Positions 1-9,375 are shown, counted from the first letter of the stretch. The stretch: 64,000 nucleotides of DNA from an uncultured Erythrobacter sp. (GCA_947488325.1 CANKYZ010000008.1:107390-171389); one strand, 5' to 3'. Notes: generated by a model not told the origin, from the sequence alone. Made by a program: numbers and translations.

Positions 1-30
1 GTTCCCCAGACGCTGCGACCGGGGGTGTTT

Positions 31-645
31 TTATGCGAGGAAACCAGCGCCGAGCAATTGTGCCTCCAATTGCGCAGCATCGGTGAAGAGGTGGGCATCC
101 CAACCACGAGCCTTTGCCGCTGCGACATTGTCAGGGTTGTCGTCTGTGAAGAACAGGGCATCGCCGCGCCTACCGCTACGCTGCTCGACCAATTCATAGA
201 TTCGTGGGTCAGGCTTTGCGATTTTCTCGATGCCCGAGACAATGATATCTTCGAATAGGTCAAAAATCGCATGCTCCTGGCTAAACTGAGCGAATAGTTC
301 GCCGCCGAAATTTGTAAGGCAAAACAGCGGCACGCAGCCTTCGTGAAGTCGCTTTACAATGGTGTGCACGCCATCAACTGGAGCTGATGCCGTTTCGTTG
401 AAGCGCGCAGCATAGGAAGCAATCCGCAGAGCCTGATCCGGGAATTCCGCGATTCGCGCTGGTAGCATCTCACCCAAAGTGACGCCTTGATCATGCTGAA
501 AATGCCATTCTTCGGTGATGACGTTGGACAGGAACCAGTCCAGTTCAACTTCATTCTCGATGATTTTCTCGAACAAAGAACGCAATTGCCAATGGAACAG
601 CACTCGCCCCACATCAAAGACCACAGCTTTCGTCACATCACCCAA
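31..645 (-). CDS. HAD-family hydrolase (subfamily IA-like)
   Basis: A 204-residue soluble haloacid-dehalogenase-type hydrolase, probably a small-molecule phosphatase; substrate not predictable. Visible motifs: motif I FDVGRVL with nucleophile Asp11, motif II LTNFG around Thr111, motif III Lys144 in KPDP, and motif IV FFTDDNPDN with Asp168/Asp169. The residue two after Asp11 is Gly, as in many FDxGxV members of this subfamily. Length fits a HAD core with a small helical cap between motifs I and II. It lies downstream of rpmJ on the same strand but separated by hairpins, so it is likely its own unit. The start at 645 is the only good Met before motif I. Confidence 0.85.
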   Translation of the reverse strand: MGDVTKAVVFDVGRVLFHWQLRSLFEKIIENEVELDWFLSNVITEEWHFQHDQGVTLGEMLPARIAEFPDQALRIASYAARFNETASAPVDGVHTIVKRLHEGCVPLFCLTNFGGELFAQFSQEHAIFDLFEDIIVSGIEKIAKPDPRIYELVEQRSGRRGDALFFTDDNPDNVAAAKARGWDAHLFTDAAQLEAQLLGAGFLA

Positions 646-695
646 CCCAACTGCTCCTCAATCACTCAGACACTAAACCCGACCCATAAACGGCT

Positions 696-762
696 GCGGC
701 CCGCTCTCCGGTAAGGAGGCGGGCCGCTACGTTTCTTCGACGATCGCCCGTCCGGGCGATCG
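696..762 (-). terminator. Two tandem hairpins between rpmJ and the HAD gene
   Basis: Positions 741-762 form a perfect 10-bp inverted repeat with a 2-base loop (CGATCGCCCG/CGGGCGATCG). Positions 696-727 form a second strong stem (GCGGCCCGC with GCGGGCCGC at the base, CTCC/GGAG inside). They lie just after the stop of the L36 gene. Neither is followed by a long T run on the minus strand, so termination is an inference; they could also act as transcript-end stabilisers. Confidence 0.4.
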
Positions 763-776
763 GCCAATCCGCTCAA

Positions 777-902
777 TCAGCCCTGACGGGCTTTAAACCG
801 GCGATTGGTCTTATTGATAACATAAGTGCGCCCACGACGGCGAATAACGCGGCAATCGCGGTGGCGGTTCTTCAGCGATTTAAGGCTGTTGCGGATCTTC
901 AT
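777..902 (-). CDS. rpmJ: 50S ribosomal protein L36
   Basis: A 41-residue gene. It starts [11 protein letters not shown] and ends NRRFKARQG, the characteristic alphaproteobacterial L36. It is a small basic protein of the large ribosomal subunit. Only one cysteine is present (in RDCRV), so this is the zinc-ribbon-less form rather than the four-Cys/His form. The ATG is at 902 and the TGA at 777-779. It stands alone between the HAD gene and galE, as the alternative L36 gene usually does in this group. Nothing else in the reading frame is needed to explain the composition; the call is firm. Confidence 0.95.
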   Translation of the reverse strand: MKIRNSLKSLKNRHRDCRVIRRRGRTYVINKTNRRFKARQG

Positions 903-991
903 GGTTATTTCCCGAGAATAAAACAGGCACCGCAGATGTTCTGCGATGCCGCAAATTTCAAGCGCGCGCCTACGCGGCGAATCGGCTCACG

Positions 992-2029
992 TCAACCATT
1001 TCCCCCAAAAGCAGACGACATCTCAGCTAGCTTGCGCTCCCATTGCAGCGCGTGGCCGATGATAGTGTCCAAATCTGCGTATTGCGGCCGCCATGGCAAG
1101 GTCGAACGGATGCGTGATGGGTCGGAAATTAGCGAATCCGGATCGCCAGCCCGCCGCACCTCCATCTTGCGATCAATTTTGAGATTGGTCACACGGTCAA
1201 CTGCATCCAGAACTTCGAGCACGGAAAAGCCCCGACCGTATCCACAATTCATCGTGAGAGAGCGATTCGGTTGCTCAATCAAAGCCTCCATTGCGAGAAC
1301 ATGCGCAGCCGCAAGATCGCTGACATGAATGTAGTCGCGTACCCCCGTACCGTCAGGCGTGTCGTAGTCGGTACCGTAAACACTCACGTTATCGCGCTGC
1401 CCCAACGCGCATTCGACAGCGACTTTGATCAGATGAGTTGCCCCGGCAGTGGACTGACCTGTTCGCGCCTTTGGATCAGCGCCCGCGACGTTGAAGTATC
1501 GGAGTGCGCCAAAGTTGATCGAATGTGCCGCCGCTGTGTCACCCAACATTTGTTCAGTCATGAGCTTTGACCAACCATAAGGATTGATGGGCCGCTGCGG
1601 CGTTTCCTCACTGACTGCCGGAACGTCAGGTATTCCGTAAGTCGCGGCGGTTGAGGAGAAGATGAAATGCGGCACGCCTGCTTTCACCGCAGTTTCAATA
1701 AGCGCACGGCTCTTTGCGGTGTTGTTGTGATAATATTTGAGTGGATCAGTGACGCTTTCAGGCACCACAACCGAACCCGCAAAATGCATGATCGCGCCAG
1801 TCTTCTGCTCAGCAAAGATACGTGCCAACAGCTCCGCATCCTCGATATCACCTTCGTAAAACGGTACGTCGTCCGGCACTGCAAAGCGAAAGCCGGTTAT
1901 CAAATTGTCGATCACCGCCAAGGGCCAGCCAGCATCTTTAAGTGCAAGGACCGCGTGGCTGCCGATATATCCGGCGCCACCGGTAACCAGAACGGATGGT
2001 TTTAAGGTCTCAGACATGCACACGCTCAT
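992..2029 (-). CDS. galE: UDP-glucose 4-epimerase
   Basis: Short-chain dehydrogenase-fold epimerase interconverting UDP-glucose and UDP-galactose with tightly bound NAD. The N-terminal GGAGYIGSH dinucleotide-binding motif, FSSTAATYG (catalytic Ser/Thr) and the YxxxK pair Tyr151/Lys155 are all present; the C-terminal part has the family's GxGRGFSVLEV signature. The start at 2029 (345 residues) is preferred over the upstream Met at 2059 because AGGTGA sits 8 bases ahead of it; a third Met at 2017 is also possible. It stands about 22 kb from the exopolysaccharide locus but could feed it with UDP-galactose. Confidence 0.93.
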   Translation of the reverse strand: MSVCMSETLKPSVLVTGGAGYIGSHAVLALKDAGWPLAVIDNLITGFRFAVPDDVPFYEGDIEDAELLARIFAEQKTGAIMHFAGSVVVPESVTDPLKYYHNNTAKSRALIETAVKAGVPHFIFSSTAATYGIPDVPAVSEETPQRPINPYGWSKLMTEQMLGDTAAAHSINFGALRYFNVAGADPKARTGQSTAGATHLIKVAVECALGQRDNVSVYGTDYDTPDGTGVRDYIHVSDLAAAHVLAMEALIEQPNRSLTMNCGYGRGFSVLEVLDAVDRVTNLKIDRKMEVRRAGDPDSLISDPSRIRSTLPWRPQYADLDTIIGHALQWERKLAEMSSAFGGNG

Positions 2030-2132
2030 ATCGACATTCACCTGCAAAAGCGTGAGCATGGTCTAAGAATAGCCCTTGTTTTGCACAACTGCATCACTGA
2101 CCTATAATTGAGCCTCAGAGAGGATACTCGTC

Positions 2133-2777
2133 ATGATCTCCGCAACCCCAAGAATCGACCGCATCATTCGTGCCACCATAATCACCCTCACCGCCGGAAC
2201 TCTTGCCGCTTGCGCAGGCACTTATACCGGTCCGGTTGAAGTCACCCGCTTTGTTGGTCAGCAACAGGTGCCACTTGGGCAAGGGACGATAACGCTCGAT
2301 TTTCCGGACGAGGTAGAAAATCAGACCGCACGCAATGCCTTTGCTGCGGCAGTTGCGGATGAGCTTTCCGATCTTGGCTATGAAGTCGTGCTCGATGGTT
2401 CTTCGCAGGCGGTCTATCTCGCCTCTATTCGCACCAGCCGCAATACGCTTGCAGCAGCCAGCTCTAATGGACCGGTTAGCGTTGGTGTCGGCGGCGGCAC
2501 GGGCAGCTATGGCAGCGGCGTAGGCGTGGGTCTGGGCATAAATCTGGGCGGCGGCAATCGCGCTCCCAATGTCCTTTCAGAACTTTCGGTGCGCATTACT
2601 GGCCCTGATGGCGCAAGCCTTTGGGAAGGTCGCGCTCAGCAACCGACTTCGATCAAGTCACCCTATTCGGATGTGGATGCGAGCGCACGGATACTTGCTG
2701 CCGCCTTGTTCAACGACTTTCCCGGTGGCAATGGCGAAACAGTGACCGTCGACGTGGACGATCTGCGCGAACAATAA
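2133..2777 (+). CDS. Putative lipoprotein, DUF4136-like
   Basis: A 214-residue exported protein of unknown function. The N-terminus has a hydrophobic segment ending in a lipobox (LAAC, Cys27), so it should be lipid-anchored. The rest contains an N-terminal half with the pattern of a DUF4136-type domain ([18 protein letters not shown]) and a glycine-rich middle (residues about 112-140, [12 protein letters not shown]). It precedes the M14 peptidase gene by 14 bases, suggesting co-transcription. Family assignment is by general pattern only; a second, clearer DUF4136 lipoprotein lies at 49134-49712. Confidence 0.7.
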   Translation: MISATPRIDRIIRATIITLTAGTLAACAGTYTGPVEVTRFVGQQQVPLGQGTITLDFPDEVENQTARNAFAAAVADELSDLGYEVVLDGSSQAVYLASIRTSRNTLAAASSNGPVSVGVGGGTGSYGSGVGVGLGINLGGGNRAPNVLSELSVRITGPDGASLWEGRAQQPTSIKSPYSDVDASARILAAALFNDFPGGNGETVTVDVDDLREQ

Positions 2778-2791
2778 TCTTAAGGGCAACA

Positions 2792-3931
2792 ATGACTAAA
2801 ATCGCAATCGACGCGGCTTTTGACAGCGGCAATATCAACGTGCTGTCAATCGACGGACACACTGCCAAAATGGCAATCAAAAAAGACCACATGTCCGAAT
2901 TCGCACAGTGGTTTCATTTTCGTGTGGTCGGCGAAGTGGGCGAGGAACTTGAACTCAAGATCACCGATCTAAACAACAGCGCATTCACCGGTGGCTGGCC
3001 CGACTACGACGCCTGCGTTTCTGAAGACCGCGAGTATTGGGCGCGCGCAGCAAGCAGTTTCGACAAGAACGAAGACAACGGCACGCTCACCATCCGGTAT
3101 GCCCCGGCATCCAATGTAAGCTGGTTCGCTTATTTTGCTCCTTATTCAATGGAGCGGCATCACGATCTTATATCTGAAGCGGCAGCAAGCGAGGGTGTGG
3201 ATCTTGTGCGCCTTGCTACCACGCTCGACGGGCAGCCGCTCGATATGCTGGAGATGGGTGAAGGTGACACACAGGTGTGGCTCTATGCGCGTCAACATCC
3301 GGGAGAGACTCAGGCAGAATGGTGGATGGAAGGTGCCTTAGAATGCCTAACCGATCCAGCTGATCCGGTGGCACGCGGACTGCGTAAACACTGCCGTTTG
3401 CATATCGTGCCCAACTGCAACCCAGACGGGTCAAAGCGCGGGCATCTGCGCACCAATGCCGTGGGCACCAATCTCAACCGCGAATGGAGCGAGCCAAGCG
3501 CAGTCAAATCGCCAGAAGTGCTCGCGATACGAAGTAAAATGGATGAAACCGGCGTAGATTACGCGATGGACGTGCACGGCGACGAAGCAATCCCGGCTGT
3601 GTTCCTTGCCGGGTATGAAGGCATCCCGGGCTGGACTGATGAGCATGGCGAGCAATTCTATCGTTACCAGCGCATCCTCGACCGACGCACTCCTGATTTT
3701 CAAACTAAACTTGGCTATCCAAAGGCATCAGCGGGCAAAGCAAATCTTGGCATCAGTACCAATCTCGTCGCTGAGCGCTATGGTGCCTGTGCGATGACGT
3801 TGGAAATGCCATACAAAGACCTAACCGACTTCCCAGAACCCGAACAAGGATGGTCCCCCGAACGCTGCAAACTGCTGGCACGAGATTGCCTTGCCGCGCT
3901 GCTCGAATGGCTCGAAACGGCAAAGGGCTGA
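2792..3931 (+). CDS. M14-family zinc carboxypeptidase (cytosolic carboxypeptidase type)
   Basis: A 379-residue metallocarboxypeptidase of the M14 family, similar in plan to the cytosolic (AGBL/CCP-type) group. Residues 1-125 form the N-terminal beta domain typical of that group. Zinc ligands are seen as HPGE (His169, Glu172) and DVHGDE (His262); the general base is Glu338 in [12 protein letters not shown] at about 210 and NLNREW at about 227 are the substrate-binding stretches. No signal peptide, so cytoplasmic. The ATG at 2792 has AAGGGCAAC ahead of it; the reading frame extends upstream inside the lipoprotein gene but that part is not homologous. Natural substrate of bacterial members is unknown. 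Confidence 0.9.
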   Translation: MTKIAIDAAFDSGNINVLSIDGHTAKMAIKKDHMSEFAQWFHFRVVGEVGEELELKITDLNNSAFTGGWPDYDACVSEDREYWARAASSFDKNEDNGTLTIRYAPASNVSWFAYFAPYSMERHHDLISEAAASEGVDLVRLATTLDGQPLDMLEMGEGDTQVWLYARQHPGETQAEWWMEGALECLTDPADPVARGLRKHCRLHIVPNCNPDGSKRGHLRTNAVGTNLNREWSEPSAVKSPEVLAIRSKMDETGVDYAMDVHGDEAIPAVFLAGYEGIPGWTDEHGEQFYRYQRILDRRTPDFQTKLGYPKASAGKANLGISTNLVAERYGACAMTLEMPYKDLTDFPEPEQGWSPERCKLLARDCLAALLEWLETAKG

Positions 3932-3998
3932 ACTTACATAATTTTACCGGCTGTCTGGCCCGACCTATGCTATGATTGGGCGAAAGAGGAGACGGGAA

Positions 3999-4736
3999 AT
4001 GCATGCAAGACGGAACTTGATCGGACGCAGGATGCTTCTTGCAGGATTCGGTGCTGGCGCAGCCTTAGCGGTTTTACCGGCAGCTGCGCGCGCGCAGGGC
4101 CTTCCAAACCTAGGCGATCTGGGCGGTGGTGGTGGACTAGGCCTTGGCTCTATCCTTGGCAAAGCGAGCGACAACGCGCTCGATAAACTAGCCGTTCCCG
4201 GCGCTTTTTATGATGATGAAGATATCCGCATCGGGCTACCAATTGTCGGCAACCTTGGTGGGCGCAGCGGTGGCCTCTTCGGATCGTTGTTGAGCGCTGG
4301 CAATCGTTTGGGTGTACTGGGTGACATCACCCGGTTGATTAACGACGCGACAGGAGAAGCGGCTGGCGAAGCCAAGCCAATCTTCCGCGACGCAATTGAT
4401 GGACTTTCATTCAACGATGCGCCGGGAATTATTCGAGAAGATGATGGCGGCACACAATATCTGCGCAATTCTGCAAACGACCGCCTGCATTCTCGGCTGG
4501 AACCTTTGATTGATGGCGCTCTCGATAAAGCTGGTGTCTATCGCCAGTTTGACGGATTGGCAGAACAGCACGGCTTCATCCGCAATGCAGGCCTAAACCG
4601 CGAAAGCATCAATCGGTCTGTGACCGATCAAGGGCTCGACGGAATTTTTGCCTATATCGGGAATGAAGAGCGGACCTTCCGCGAAAACCCCGTTGGCAAT
4701 CTGGGCGGTGCACTGGGTGACTTGCTGGGGCAATAG
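3999..4736 (+). CDS. DUF4197 domain protein with Tat-like signal
   Basis: A 245-residue secreted protein of the DUF4197 family, function unknown. The N-terminus HARRNLIGRRMLLAGFG carries twin arginines followed by a hydrophobic stretch and an AxA cleavage site (AAARAQ), pointing to export, possibly by Tat. A glycine-rich linker (residues about 40-55) precedes the conserved domain, which contains LSFNDAPGII and the GTQYLR segment. The start at 3999 is chosen because AGAGGAG lies 7 bases upstream; a Met at 3972 lacks this. It forms a single-gene unit between the M14 gene and the outer-membrane barrel. Confidence 0.85.
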   Translation: MHARRNLIGRRMLLAGFGAGAALAVLPAAARAQGLPNLGDLGGGGGLGLGSILGKASDNALDKLAVPGAFYDDEDIRIGLPIVGNLGGRSGGLFGSLLSAGNRLGVLGDITRLINDATGEAAGEAKPIFRDAIDGLSFNDAPGIIREDDGGTQYLRNSANDRLHSRLEPLIDGALDKAGVYRQFDGLAEQHGFIRNAGLNRESINRSVTDQGLDGIFAYIGNEERTFRENPVGNLGGALGDLLGQ

Positions 4737-4896
4737 AGGCAAATAATCAGCCCTGTGCAGTTAAGGCTCTCGTTAGATTGGGGCTCGTTGCATTGAAGCA
4801 ACACCAAGACCCCTAACTTGCGATGCGCAATCGCATCAACTTGAACTCATCAAGTAAAAACTTCAGTCCGACTTCAGTTATGATTTAGGAGTTTTT

Positions 4897-5442
4897 ATGA
4901 ATAGATTCGCAATCTTGCTTGCTGCTGGTGCAGCGACCTGTGCGACTCCCGCATTCGCTGACGATGCCGGTGATGTTGATAATGGCGGAATCTTCGTTGG
5001 TGCTGTAGCTGGCTTTGATAACGTTACGTTGGAAGCTGGCGGAGTCGACGATGCCGAAAATGGGCTCGTTTACGGAGTTACCGCAGGCTATGACATTGAC
5101 ACCGGTAAGACGATCATCGGCGTCGAAGTCGAATTAACTGACACCACGATCGGCGACGATTTCGGCGGCGCAGGTCTCGACATTTATGGCGGGTTGCGCC
5201 TTGGTTACGAGGCGGATGATAACGACACGTTCTACCTCAAAGCAGGTTACTCGAATGTCGATGCTGACCTCGTCAGCAATCTTGAAGGAGTGCGTTTAGG
5301 ATTTGGCGTTGAACACGATTTCGGTGGATTTGTCGGTCGCGTTGAATATCGCTATTCTAACTACAACTTTAGCGACGTACTAAACGCAGAAGTGAACGGG
5401 AACCGCCATCAAGTAGCCGTCACTCTGGGTACCAAACTCTAA
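4897..5442 (+). CDS. Outer-membrane beta-barrel protein
   Basis: A 181-residue small porin-like or opacity-type outer-membrane protein. A clean signal peptide (MNRFAILLAAGAATCATPAFA) is followed by alternating hydrophobic/polar strands expected of an eight-stranded barrel: GIFVGAVAGF, GLVYGVTAGYD, IYGGLRLGYE, FYLKAGYS, GFVGRVEYRYS, and a terminal strand HQVAVTLGTKL. The mature protein is acidic. RBS TTAGGAG is close to the ATG at 4897, and the gene is closed by a good terminator at 5471-5500. Role could be envelope structure or adhesion; no enzyme motif is visible. Confidence 0.85.
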   Translation: MNRFAILLAAGAATCATPAFADDAGDVDNGGIFVGAVAGFDNVTLEAGGVDDAENGLVYGVTAGYDIDTGKTIIGVEVELTDTTIGDDFGGAGLDIYGGLRLGYEADDNDTFYLKAGYSNVDADLVSNLEGVRLGFGVEHDFGGFVGRVEYRYSNYNFSDVLNAEVNGNRHQVAVTLGTKL

Positions 5443-5470
5443 TCCGAATTATCGGAAATAAGAAACTAGG

Positions 5471-5500
5471 AAGGGCCGGGATGAAATTTCCGGCCCTTTT
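5471..5500 (+). terminator. Rho-independent terminator after the barrel gene
   Basis: AAGGGCCGG (5471-5479) pairs with CCGGCCCTT (5490-5498) around a short loop, followed by TTTT on the plus strand. It overlaps the stop of the convergent cdd gene and may serve both directions. Confidence 0.8.
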
Positions 5501-5960
5501 ACTTTAAGCCACTGTTTAAATGCGCCGGACCAAAGGCGTGCGGCAGCAATTCTGACAAAGCCACCCGGCGAGTTTCATCTTTGCCGACGCACAGAACCAT
5601 TGGGTCTGTGCCGCCAAGTTGCGCGATCTCATTAAGCACTTGCCGGCACCGTCCGCACGGTGTGATCGGACTGCCGTCGCCTTTATCGGCTGGCCCCGTT
5701 ATGGCGACCGCTTGCAGTCCGCCCCTTCGCCCTTCGCCAAATGCGCGCGACACCGCTATGGTTTCGGCGCAAAGCGCCAGACCATAGCTCGCATTCTCGA
5801 CATTGCTTCCAGTTATTATGGCGCCATCCTCAAACAGAAGCGCAGCACCAACATGGTAATCCGAATAGGGCGCATAGGCATGTTGACCGGCCTCGCGAGC
5901 AGCAGCGACGAGTTTGGTTTCCATATCGGTAGATACGGTCATCGTTGCACCACCACCCAT
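5499..5960 (-). CDS. cdd: Cytidine deaminase
   Basis: A 153-residue zinc enzyme that deaminates cytidine and deoxycytidine in pyrimidine salvage. The zinc site is complete: Cys64 with the proton-shuttling Glu66 in NASYGLALCAE, and Cys102/Cys105 in PCGRC. Length fits the small tetrameric form. The start at 5960 (GAGGAA at 7 bases) makes it overlap the upstream GH25-like gene by 22 bases; the Met at 5942 would be an alternative with a 4-base overlap. Both genes are likely co-transcribed. Confidence 0.93.
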   Translation of the reverse strand: MGGGATMTVSTDMETKLVAAAREAGQHAYAPYSDYHVGAALLFEDGAIITGSNVENASYGLALCAETIAVSRAFGEGRRGGLQAVAITGPADKGDGSPITPCGRCRQVLNEIAQLGGTDPMVLCVGKDETRRVALSELLPHAFGPAHLNSGLK

Positions 5961-6661
5961 TCAATCGGTTCCTCAGAGGCTTCGCTTATCAATTGGCTGT
6001 TAGCACTCCATAACAGCCATGGACGTCCTGCATAATCAGGCTTTGCCCGGTCGCGCAAAAGCCACAGGTCACGCGCAGTGCTGCGCGCGGTGCGGTGGCG
6101 CGTTTCGAACTTGCTGCCCAACCGAAGTATCACCGGTTTTCCCGCATGCAATTCGATCTGGTTTACTAGCGTCATCAGTTCGCTTTCGACCGCAGCATCG
6201 CTTACCGCTGGATCACAACCAATGGCAGTGCGATCCAACGCAATCGCGGGAGGCAGCAAATCGGCGTTGCGCGGCACCATCCGTGTAAAGCGTGCAGACT
6301 GCTCATCAGCGCGCAAACAGGGATCAAACGGCTGGACAATCCCGACCTGCATACCCGATGCGAGAGCTGCCGATAGCCTTCCTGCAAAACCTGGATCTGG
6401 CGCGGCGTTGGCCCCGGCCAGCTCAAGATAAACAAAGTCCGCCCCGATCGCGCCCAAAGTCTCAAATCGTGTGCCCGATGCACCGCTTGCGATTAGGGCA
6501 CCTTGTTCGGGATAGAGCATAACATCAGGCCGCCAGCTGCGCATATCCCACCACAGCCAACCGGCAAAACCGATAGCTATCAGCACGATCAGCGCAATCA
6601 CGTGAAAGACCCAACGGCGAAGCACATTACCCTTTTTCTTGCGTCTATTGGTTCGGACCAT
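5939..6661 (-). CDS. GH25-like (lysozyme-fold) membrane-anchored protein, probably degenerate
   Basis: A 240-residue protein with a basic N-terminus and one membrane helix (about 18-38), then a domain that reads as the glycoside hydrolase family 25 barrel: DVMLYPEQG (Asp46) matches the family's first strand with its Asp and QG, and FVYLELAG and IALDRTAIG match later strands. In true muramidases the second motif is an Asp-x-Glu pair; here it is Asp143-Arg-Thr, so the catalytic glutamate is absent. It may bind peptidoglycan without cutting it, or act on another substrate. It heads an operon with cdd and lies 9 bases downstream of the UPF0262 gene. Family call is from pattern, not search. Confidence 0.65.
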   Translation of the reverse strand: MVRTNRRKKKGNVLRRWVFHVIALIVLIAIGFAGWLWWDMRSWRPDVMLYPEQGALIASGASGTRFETLGAIGADFVYLELAGANAAPDPGFAGRLSAALASGMQVGIVQPFDPCLRADEQSARFTRMVPRNADLLPPAIALDRTAIGCDPAVSDAAVESELMTLVNQIELHAGKPVILRLGSKFETRHRTARSTARDLWLLRDRAKPDYAGRPWLLWSANSQLISEASEEPIEWVVVQR

Positions 6662-6670
6662 CTCTCTGCA

Positions 6671-7189
6671 TCAGCCCTTTATGTGCAATACGCAGATCAG
6701 CGTGAATAGTCGCCGTGCTGTGGCAAAATCGGTTTCGATTTTGCCCTCCAATCTTTCGACCAACAGTTCAGCGGCATCATTGTGGATACCGCGTCGAGCC
6801 ATGTCGATCGTCTCAATTTCTGCCGGTGTTGCCTTACGAATCGCCTGATAATAACTATCACAGATCGCAAAATATTCACGGATCGGACGGCGGAAACGCG
6901 CAAGCCCGATCAATAGAGTTTCAAGCTCGCTCTCGCCTGAATCAGCAATCGCCATCACTAGACGTCCATCGCGCACACCCAACCGCAACCGATAAGGTCC
7001 TTTGGCGCCGCGTTCAGCGCTTCGCACCGGTCTGAAGGTGTTCTCTTCCACTAGGTCATAGATCGCGACCCGGCGTTCTTGTTCGACATCAGCATTGCGC
7101 CACAAAATCGTCTCTTCATCGAGATCGATATGAGAAATGCGATGCGTACCTAAAGGCTGAGTCGCGGTTGCTGATGGCGTGTCGATCAT
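6671..7189 (-). CDS. UPF0262 family protein
   Basis: A 172-residue member of the alphaproteobacterial UPF0262 family; function unknown. Recognisable features are HRISHIDLDEETILWR near the N-terminus, LRLGVRDGRLVMAI in the middle and the C-terminal GIHNDAAELL segment, which is the family's most conserved part. The start at 7189 has AAGGCGG 8 bases upstream; the frame stays open to 7339 but without similarity. It is divergent from dnaB with about 160 bases of shared regulatory DNA and leads into the GH25-like and cdd genes. Confidence 0.9.
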   Translation of the reverse strand: MIDTPSATATQPLGTHRISHIDLDEETILWRNADVEQERRVAIYDLVEENTFRPVRSAERGAKGPYRLRLGVRDGRLVMAIADSGESELETLLIGLARFRRPIREYFAICDSYYQAIRKATPAEIETIDMARRGIHNDAAELLVERLEGKIETDFATARRLFTLICVLHIKG

Positions 7190-7348
7190 GACAATACCGC
7201 CTTCGCAGACAAGAGGGCTACACTTCAAGCACTTCGGGGCCGACTTTGTTCCGCAATCCCCGCTATCCACAGCGCGAATGAGGAATGTAGAAATATATTC
7301 GCTCGAACCGGCTTGCGCGAATAGGGGGCAAGCGACCATTTAGGCGCC

Positions 7349-8857
7349 ATGGCTGAACCCGAAAAACTCTCGCTCATTTCCGACGCATCAGACACCGAAC
7401 GCAAGTTGCCTTTTAACCTAGAGGCAGAAGCGGCATTTCTGGGCGCCGTTTTGATCGACAATCGGGTGATTGAGGAATTACAGACGCCGATTCAGCCGCA
7501 TCATTTCTTTGAGCCACTGCATGAGCGAATTTTTACCCGAATCCTTGCACTGATTGAGCGCAACGCGACTGCATCGCCAGTGACATTACGTCCGCATTTT
7601 GAGGCTGATGAGGCGTTGAAGGAATTGGGCGGACCCAAATATCTCGCACAATTGACCGCGAACGGAGCTGGCTTGCTCGCTCCGCGTGAATTGGCGCAGC
7701 AAATCTACGACCTTGCCTTGCTGCGAGAACTGGTGAGCGTCGGGCGTGGGCTGGTCGAAGGAGCGATGGATACCTCGGAAGAAACAGATCCGATGGAGCG
7801 GATTTCGCAGGCCGAAGCTGACCTGTACAAGGTCGCCGAAGGCGCCGCGACCGGCAATGACGCTTCGACTTTCCGTGATGCCGCATTGACCGCAATCAAA
7901 ATGGTAGAAGCCGCGATGAATTCCGGCGGTGGCCTTTCTGGCAAGACTACCGGGCTAGCAACGATCGATCAGAAAACCGCGGGTCTTCACGAATCCGATC
8001 TTATCATTCTCGCTGGCCGTCCAGGCATGGGCAAGACAGCACTCGCCACCAATATCGCGTTCAATTGCGCAGAAGCCCATTTGGATTGGGAGCGCGATGG
8101 CGGCGATTTCAACTACGGCGCGCCCGCTGCCTTCTTTAGTTTGGAAATGAGCGCCGATCAGCTCGCCACTCGTATCCTGGCCGAACAGTCAGAGATTAGC
8201 TCTGAAGCGCTTCGCAGCGGCAAAATGAGCCGGGAAGATTTCCAGAAATTGAGCTTCGCCAGCCAACGTTTGGCCGAATTACCGCTATATATCGATGATA
8301 CGCCAGCACTCACCATTGGCGGGCTCCGCACCCGGGCAAGGCGGCTTAAACGGAAACACGATATTGGCTTGATCGTGGTGGACTACCTACAATTGCTACA
8401 GGGGTCAGGTCGCGCCAATGACAACCGCGTCAATGAGATTTCTGAGATTAGCCGGGGGCTCAAAACGCTTGCCAAAGAGCTGAGCGTTCCAGTGATCGCG
8501 CTTTCCCAGCTAAGCCGGGCGGTTGAGCAGCGCGAAGACAAACGCCCAATGTTGTCAGATCTAAGGGAATCGGGCTCTATCGAGCAAGACGCAGATATGG
8601 TTTGGTTCGTTTACCGTGACGACTATTATCTCGAATCCAGTCGTCCAGATTTTCCTGATGAAACCAGCCCTCCTGATGCTGTCGAAAAATATCGCGCATG
8701 GGAAGAACAATATGAGCTGATCAAGAACAAGGCGGCGCTCAATGTCGCAAAACAGCGGCATGGCTCAACCGGCAACGTCCCGCTCTTGTTCCAGGCTGAA
8801 TTCACAAAGTTCACCTCGCCCAATTTGCGCGACTATTCGAGCTGGGGTGAAGGTTAA
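7349..8857 (+). CDS. dnaB: Replicative DNA helicase
   Basis: A 502-residue hexameric helicase that unwinds DNA at the replication fork and interacts with primase. The N-terminal domain begins with PFNLEAEAAFLGAVL; the RecA-like domain has Walker A GRPGMGKT (223-230), Walker B IVVDYLQLL, and ALSQLSRAVEQR with LRESGSIEQDAD further on. Full length with a normal C-terminus. It is followed after about 110 bases by rpoZ. No intein or insertion is visible. Confidence 0.97.
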   Translation: MAEPEKLSLISDASDTERKLPFNLEAEAAFLGAVLIDNRVIEELQTPIQPHHFFEPLHERIFTRILALIERNATASPVTLRPHFEADEALKELGGPKYLAQLTANGAGLLAPRELAQQIYDLALLRELVSVGRGLVEGAMDTSEETDPMERISQAEADLYKVAEGAATGNDASTFRDAALTAIKMVEAAMNSGGGLSGKTTGLATIDQKTAGLHESDLIILAGRPGMGKTALATNIAFNCAEAHLDWERDGGDFNYGAPAAFFSLEMSADQLATRILAEQSEISSEALRSGKMSREDFQKLSFASQRLAELPLYIDDTPALTIGGLRTRARRLKRKHDIGLIVVDYLQLLQGSGRANDNRVNEISEISRGLKTLAKELSVPVIALSQLSRAVEQREDKRPMLSDLRESGSIEQDADMVWFVYRDDYYLESSRPDFPDETSPPDAVEKYRAWEEQYELIKNKAALNVAKQRHGSTGNVPLLFQAEFTKFTSPNLRDYSSWGEG

Positions 8858-8965
8858 GGGCAACGTAATTAGACTTGGCAGTCGAATCCGCATTTCCTTG
8901 ACTTTGGCACACCTGATACCTAGGTGCTGCGCTCCTTCAGAAATTCTATTTTTAAGAGGCCCACG

Positions 8966-9310
8966 ATGGCACGCGTTACCGTTGAAGATTGCGTCGACAA
9001 GATTCCGAATCGTTTCGACCTTGTCCTGCTTGCCGCACAGCGCGCACGCGAAATCTCTGGCGGCAGCGAGCTGACTCTCGACCGCGACCGGGATAAAAAT
9101 CCAGTTGTCGCTTTGCGCGAAATCGCGGAACCGACGGTTAAGCCTAAGGAACTGAAAGAATCGCTCATCACCGGCCTGCAGAAAATCCTACCCGATGATG
9201 AAGACGATGCCGATGAAATCGGTTCCTTGAGCCAGTCGGCTGAAGCCCTGCGGATCACCGCAAGCGCTCCTACACGCTCGACATCGATCGGTGCCGATTA
9301 CGAAGGGTAA
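8966..9310 (+). CDS. rpoZ: DNA-directed RNA polymerase omega subunit
   Basis: A 114-residue omega subunit that helps assemble RNA polymerase. [20 protein letters not shown] and the AAQRAREIS helix are diagnostic, as is the [11 protein letters not shown] segment that follows. The acidic and then Ser/Thr-rich C-terminal tail is typical of sphingomonads. The start at 8966 is preceded by AAGAGG. A strong terminator at 9350-9375 ends the transcript. Confidence 0.96.
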   Translation: MARVTVEDCVDKIPNRFDLVLLAAQRAREISGGSELTLDRDRDKNPVVALREIAEPTVKPKELKESLITGLQKILPDDEDDADEIGSLSQSAEALRITASAPTRSTSIGADYEG

Positions 9311-9349
9311 GGCCCTCACATTCTCGGGCACATTATGTCCCGAAATGAA

Positions 9350-9375
9350 AAGGCCGCCAGATTGGCGGCCTTTTT
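9350..9375 (+). terminator. Rho-independent terminator after rpoZ
   Basis: AAGGCCGCC (9350-9358) and GGCGGCCTT (9364-9372) pair around a 5-base loop and run into TTTTT on the plus strand. Confidence 0.9.

Noticed and set aside
1..30. CCCC...GGGG with a following T run at the left edge
   Set aside because: Could be the terminator of a gene to the left, but the stem is short and the context is cut off by the window.
2621..2791. In-frame extension of the M14 peptidase upstream of 2792
   Set aside because: It lies within the lipoprotein gene, is Cys/Arg-rich and unlike the family; the ATG at 2792 gives the normal N-terminus.
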